DNA of 64,000 nt, from contig JALHNM010000008.1 of assembly GCA_022843485.1 (NCBI GenBank), forward strand, positions 1-64,000. The letters are read 5' to 3'. The stretch comes from Fimbriimonadaceae bacterium (GTDB lineage Bacteria; Armatimonadota; Fimbriimonadia; Fimbriimonadales; Fimbriimonadaceae). The position numbers and the translations under genes were made by a program. The notes beneath the pieces were generated by a model, which saw only the letters and a program-made list of their open reading frames with translations, was not told where the DNA came from and did no database searches. This document shows, one piece after another, positions 60,377 to 64,000 of the stretch (its first letter is position 1; the number at the start of each line of letters is the position of its first letter).

Positions 60377-62272
60377 GTGGGCACTTTCGACGTCGTGGTG
60401 GTGGGGGCGGGGCACGCCGGGATCGAGGCCGCCCTGGCCGCGGCCCGCATGGGTTGCCGGACGCTCTGCGTCACCCTCCGGCTCGACCGCATCGGCCACC
60501 TGCCCTGCAACTGCTCGATCGGCGGCCCCGCGAAGGGGCACATGGCCCGCGAGGTGGACGCCCTCGGAGGCCAGATGGGGGTCGTCACCGACCGCACGCT
60601 CACCCACTTGCGCCGGGTCGGGACGGGGAAGGGCCCGGCCGTCCAGACCACCCGTGCCCAGGTCTGCAAGTCCCTCTACCCCCGGGCGATGCGGGAGGCC
60701 CTCGAGTCGCAGCCCGGGCTCACCGTCCGGGAGGGGCACGTGGAGACCGTGCTCGTGGAGGGCGACCGGGTGGCGGGGGTCGTCGTGGACGGCGAGACGA
60801 TCCAGGCCCGCGCCGTGGTCGTCACGACCGGCACCTTCCTCAACGGCCTGTGCCACGAGGGGCACCGCCAAACCGTCGCGGCGAGGGAAGGGGACAGGGC
60901 GACTGTCGGGCTCAGCGCCTTTCTCCAGGGCCTCGGGGTACGTGTGCGTCGGTTTAAGACCGGCACCACGCCGCGAGTCCGCCTCTCCAGCCTCGACCTC
61001 GGCCGCACCGAGGCCATGCCCAGCGAGCCGGAGGCGGGGCCCCTCAGCTTCCTCCACGACCGCCCCTCGCCCCTGCGGCCCCTGCTGCCGACCTGGCAGA
61101 CCCGCACGACAGCCGCCACCCACGACGTCCTCCGGACGAACCTCGGCCAGAGCGCCATGTACGGCGGCGCGATCGAGGGCGTCGGGCCCCGCTACTGCCC
61201 CAGCGTCGAGGACAAGGTGGTGCGGTTCGCCGATAAGGACTCGCACCCGGTCTTCCTCGAGGTCGAAGAGTGGGACAGCGAGTCGGTCTACGTCCAGGGC
61301 TTCTCGACCTCGATGCCCGCCGAGGTGCAGCTCCAGGCCCTGCGCACCGTCCCCGGGCTCGAGTCGGTCGAGATGCTCCGCCCCGGCTACGCCGTCGAGT
61401 ACGACATGGCCGACCCCACCCAGCTCGACGCCACGCTCATGTCGAAGCTCCTGCCGGGCCTTTTCCTCGCGGGCCAGCTGAACGGCACGAGCGGCTACGA
61501 GGAGGCGGCGGGGCAGGGGATCGTGGCCGGGGTCAACGCCGTGCGGCACGTCCGCGACGAGGCCCCGGTCGTGCTCGCCCGCACCCAGAGCTTCATCGGC
61601 GTCATGGTGGACGACCTCGTGACGAAGGGGGTGGAGGACCCCTACCGGATGCTCACGGCACGGGCCGAGCACAGGCTCCTGCTCCGCCACGACAACGCGG
61701 ACGAGCGCCTGACCCCGCTCGGCCTTGAGCTGGGCACGGCCTGCGAGCGCCGCCGCCGCCGGTTCGAGGAGAAGCAAGAGGCCGTCGCACGGGGGCGGGC
61801 GTTCCTCGTGCGGTCGTTCGTGTTCGAGGCCCAGAACCCGGCCCTGGACAGGCGGGAGCTGGCCCCGGTCAAGAACAAGCAGTCGCTGCTCGACCTGCTC
61901 AAGCGGCCCGGGGTGACGCTGGCCCTCATCGAGGACCTGGCCCGCGAGGTGGGGCTCGACACGGCCGACCTCCCCGCAGCCGGGGGTGACCCCGGGGCGA
62001 CGGGCCCGACCGCCCGCCAGCGGCTGGAGATCGAGGCGGTCTACTCGGGCTACCTACGCCGCCAGGAGGACGAGGCCGACCAGGCCCGGCGACTCGACGA
62101 GACGGCGATCCCCACCGGGTTCGACTACGACGGGCTCAAGGGCCTCAGCTACGAGAGCCGGGAGAAGCTCGGTCGGGTGCGCCCGTCGACGATCGGGCAG
62201 GCCGCCCGTATCCCCGGCGTCCGCCCCGCCGACGTCGCCCTCCTCATCGGCCACGTCCGCTCCCGCCGCTAG
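60377..62272 (+). CDS. mnmG: tRNA uridine-5-carboxymethylaminomethyl modification enzyme
   Basis: 631 residues, normal length. FAD-binding [20 protein letters not shown] at 8-27, the GidA signatures [22 protein letters not shown] and [12 protein letters not shown], and the C-terminal helical domain that binds MnmE ([22 protein letters not shown]). With MnmE it installs cmnm5U34, the base MnmA thiolates. MnmE is not in the window. GTG 60377; TACACT lies 12 nt upstream. Confidence 0.95.
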   Translation: MGTFDVVVVGAGHAGIEAALAAARMGCRTLCVTLRLDRIGHLPCNCSIGGPAKGHMAREVDALGGQMGVVTDRTLTHLRRVGTGKGPAVQTTRAQVCKSLYPRAMREALESQPGLTVREGHVETVLVEGDRVAGVVVDGETIQARAVVVTTGTFLNGLCHEGHRQTVAAREGDRATVGLSAFLQGLGVRVRRFKTGTTPRVRLSSLDLGRTEAMPSEPEAGPLSFLHDRPSPLRPLLPTWQTRTTAATHDVLRTNLGQSAMYGGAIEGVGPRYCPSVEDKVVRFADKDSHPVFLEVEEWDSESVYVQGFSTSMPAEVQLQALRTVPGLESVEMLRPGYAVEYDMADPTQLDATLMSKLLPGLFLAGQLNGTSGYEEAAGQGIVAGVNAVRHVRDEAPVVLARTQSFIGVMVDDLVTKGVEDPYRMLTARAEHRLLLRHDNADERLTPLGLELGTACERRRRRFEEKQEAVARGRAFLVRSFVFEAQNPALDRRELAPVKNKQSLLDLLKRPGVTLALIEDLAREVGLDTADLPAAGGDPGATGPTARQRLEIEAVYSGYLRRQEDEADQARRLDETAIPTGFDYDGLKGLSYESREKLGRVRPSTIGQAARIPGVRPADVALLIGHVRSRR

Positions 62273-62317
62273 CCCCGGGCCGTCGCACGCCGCCCCCTTG
62301 CCCGGCCTCCCGGCCGG

Positions 62318-62405
62318 AGCCGCGGGCTGTCGCGGAGCGACCCCGCGCCGACCGACCCTGAGTCCTCGAGCCGTGGGGTGGCCTGCGGCCACAGCCCACG
62401 GCTAC
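62318..62405. repeat. Two family D compound hairpins
   Basis: 62318-62347 matches the reverse complement of 58071-58104 with two changes. 62370-62405 keeps the design but with other bases: outer stem GCCGTGGG/CCCACGGC, inner GTGGCC/GGCCAC, end CTAC. The stems vary together while pairing is kept. Placed between the convergent mnmG and lipoprotein genes. Confidence 0.6.
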
Positions 62406-62409
62406 GGGC

Positions 62410-63339
62410 TCAGGGCTTGAACACGGCGCGGAGGGTGACGGTGCCGACTTCGGTTGAGGAGTCGTAGAGCGACCAGAACACTTCGCCGGTGACGGGGTCG
62501 AAGATGCCGTTGGTCTCGACCAGCTCGCCCGGGCCCTTCACGAGGACGGTGATCGCGACCGGCGGTGGGCTGGAGTCTTCGCCCTCGGAGGGCGGGGCCC
62601 CGGCGACGCCGCCGGTCCGCTCCTCGGGGTCGAACAGCTCGTCCTGCGTGAGCTCGGCTAGGGTCTCGCGGACGACGGCCCGGCGCTGGGCGTCGTTGAG
62701 CCGGTCGCCGAGGTGGGTGCGCAGGGCCCCGGTCAGGGCCTGCCCGGAGGCCACGCGGATCGAGCGCAGCGCCCCCTCTGGGTTCGTGAGGAGCAAGCCC
62801 AGCCGTGGCTCGGGCGGGCCGAAGACCGCCCACATGACCGACCGCCCGGTCTCCTCGTCGATCGCCTTGAGCTCGGCCTCGGTCGGGGAGAACGGGGTGA
62901 GCGCCGCTCCGAGCCGCTTGCGGAAGCCCTCGTTCGAGGGCGGGGCGGACGCGGGTCGCAACAGGGTGAAGGTCTCGACGTACTCGAGCGTCCCGTCGGC
63001 CCGCTCGTTCACAGTCACGGTCGAGCGCAGGGCGTCTTCGCCCTTGCTCCGGAGCCGGTACCCTCCCCCGGCTTGGCCCGGCGCGACCTCTCGGGTGGCC
63101 TCCAGTTCGGACGCCCGGTCGGACTCGGTGGCCTTGACGGTCCAGGTGTCCGGGTCGTCGAACGCGATCGCCTCGGCGGGTTTGGGCGCCTCGGTGTCGG
63201 GGCCGAGCTCGAACTTGGCGATCGAGTACTTGACCGTTCGTTTGAACCCGCCCTCGGACGAGACTTCGGTAGTGGAGACTGCGGTGTGGCAGCCCACGAG
63301 GGCCACGAGGAGAGGGGCGAGGGCAAGGACCCGGCGCAT
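62410..63339 (-). CDS. Predicted lipoprotein
   Basis: 309 residues from ATG 63339. Signal peptide with lipobox LVGC (Cys18). Beta-rich mature part: [27 protein letters not shown], a helical middle ([22 protein letters not shown]), and the end [18 protein letters not shown]. Role unknown. ATG 63339 is chosen over 63348 because TAGAAT ends 7 nt before it and the first ATG lies inside that hexamer. Confidence 0.75.
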   Translation of the reverse strand: MRRVLALAPLLVALVGCHTAVSTTEVSSEGGFKRTVKYSIAKFELGPDTEAPKPAEAIAFDDPDTWTVKATESDRASELEATREVAPGQAGGGYRLRSKGEDALRSTVTVNERADGTLEYVETFTLLRPASAPPSNEGFRKRLGAALTPFSPTEAELKAIDEETGRSVMWAVFGPPEPRLGLLLTNPEGALRSIRVASGQALTGALRTHLGDRLNDAQRRAVVRETLAELTQDELFDPEERTGGVAGAPPSEGEDSSPPPVAITVLVKGPGELVETNGIFDPVTGEVFWSLYDSSTEVGTVTLRAVFKP

Positions 63340-63346
63340 AGCGCGC

Positions 63347-63352
63347 ATTCTA
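63347..63352 (-). promoter_or_regulatory. -10-like hexamer TAGAAT, probable leaderless start
   Basis: TAGAAT, 7 nt, ATG 63339; no ribosome site. Confidence 0.45.
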
Positions 63353-63403
63353 TCCCGCCCTCCGCCGAGGGGTGCCCCCCAATCACGTATACTAGGAAGT
63401 GAT

Positions 63404-64000
63404 ATGGCTTTGTACGATAAGGCAGCAGGGGGATATGTGAACGCTGAGGCGGTGGTCTCTACCGACTGGGTAGCCGAGCACCTTACAGACCCCGCGGTGC
63501 GGATCGTGGAGTCGAACGAGGATCCGTTGCTCTACTCAAGCGGCCACGTCCCGGGGGCGGTCGAGGTGGACTGGACTCGCGACCTGAACGACCCGCTCAT
63601 GCGGGACTACCTCAACCGGGACGGGTTCTCCGCGCTCATGTCCCGGATCGGGGTCGCCCGCGACACCCACGTCGTCTTCTACGGCGACCGCAACAACTGG
63701 TGGGCCTGCTACGCGCTGTGGGTGTTCTCGCTGTTCGGGCACCCACGGATGTCGGTCATGGACGGGGGGCGGATCAAGTGGTCGCAGGAGGGTCGGCCGA
63801 TGACGCAGGAGCGGCCGGTGACCCTGGCCACGGACTACGAGGCGCCCGAGCGTGACGACCGGACCGAGCGGGCGTTCCGCGAGGACGTCCTGATGCTGCT
63901 GGCCGACCGTGGCCGTCTCATCGACGTCCGGAGCCCGGGGGAGTTCAAGGGCGACCTCGTCCACATGCCGGACTTCCCGAACGAGGGGGCTCTGCGCGGG
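63404..64000 (+). CDS. sseA: Thiosulfate/3-mercaptopyruvate sulfurtransferase (partial, runs off the window)
   Basis: 199 residues are visible. First rhodanese domain: [56 protein letters not shown]. The second domain starts with [14 protein letters not shown]; the catalytic Cys loop lies beyond the window end. Transfers sulfur to cyanide or thiols. ATG 63404 has AGGAAG 5-10 nt upstream, and TATACT is at 63388-63393, so the leader would be only a few bases long. Confidence 0.88.
   Translation, partial: MALYDKAAGGYVNAEAVVSTDWVAEHLTDPAVRIVESNEDPLLYSSGHVPGAVEVDWTRDLNDPLMRDYLNRDGFSALMSRIGVARDTHVVFYGDRNNWWACYALWVFSLFGHPRMSVMDGGRIKWSQEGRPMTQERPVTLATDYEAPERDDRTERAFREDVLMLLADRGRLIDVRSPGEFKGDLVHMPDFPNEGALRG

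Overview
The window is GC-rich, densely coded and clearly bacterial. Gene content points to a diderm (LPS-making) environmental bacterium, most likely of the Armatimonadota (Fimbriimonas-like) or a neighbouring deep lineage. The reasons are a Kdo transferase (WaaA), three PEP-CTERM exported proteins, many secreted beta-propeller, lectin-like and FG-GAP proteins, an IS110 remnant, and families of short palindromic intergenic repeats. The lineage call is inference; no rRNA is present.

Layout. 1-5.2 kb is an accessory stretch: the tail of an IS110 transposase, a secreted unknown, a MITE-like element, and several small unrecognised genes. 5.2-12 kb is mostly plus strand: hydrolase, DUF433-like protein, a tightly overlapping purC-waaA-herA-like operon, then a thioredoxin and a coupled epimerase. 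12-25 kb mixes secreted proteins (GH99-like, TPR, VCBS) with tRNA-modifying enzymes (miaB, mnmA), ndk and a VKOR-DsbA fusion, plus a decayed BrnT-type toxin-antitoxin pair. 25-34 kb holds tRNA-Leu(GAG), a secreted GH13 enzyme, leuC and the classic rpmH-rnpA-yidD-yidC-jag block, followed by ldcA and a phosphodiester glycosidase. 34-50 kb has a tricorn-like S41 protease, C-type-lectin and C39 peptidase-like exported proteins, a homogentisate dioxygenase-like enzyme, an erythromycin esterase-like protein, several gene remnants and most of the repeats. 50-64 kb has a retropepsin-like protein, an APH-type kinase, two PEP-CTERM proteins (one a trypsin-like protease) facing an XRE-TPR regulator, LEA-like and YtxH-like stress proteins, a PilC-like protein, mnmG, a lipoprotein and a rhodanese cut by the window end.

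How genes work together. The housekeeping core covers ribosome and tRNA maturation (rpmH, rnpA, miaB, mnmA, mnmG), membrane protein insertion (yidD, yidC, jag) and envelope work (waaA, ldcA, lipoproteins). The rest is mainly exported carbohydrate, peptide and adhesion functions.

Most notable signals: (i) at least 12 genes have a -10-like hexamer only 6-8 nt before the start codon and no Shine-Dalgarno, suggesting frequent leaderless transcription; (ii) the rnpA frame runs open through all of rpmH with no ATG, GTG or TTG start; (iii) helically phased 11-bp and 9-bp micro-arrays sit in intergenic regions; (iv) there are several dispersed palindromic repeat families, one bounded by perfect 12-bp inverted repeats; (v) otherwise well-formed genes are broken by in-frame stops (brnT, a translationally coupled lipoprotein, a PhyH fragment).
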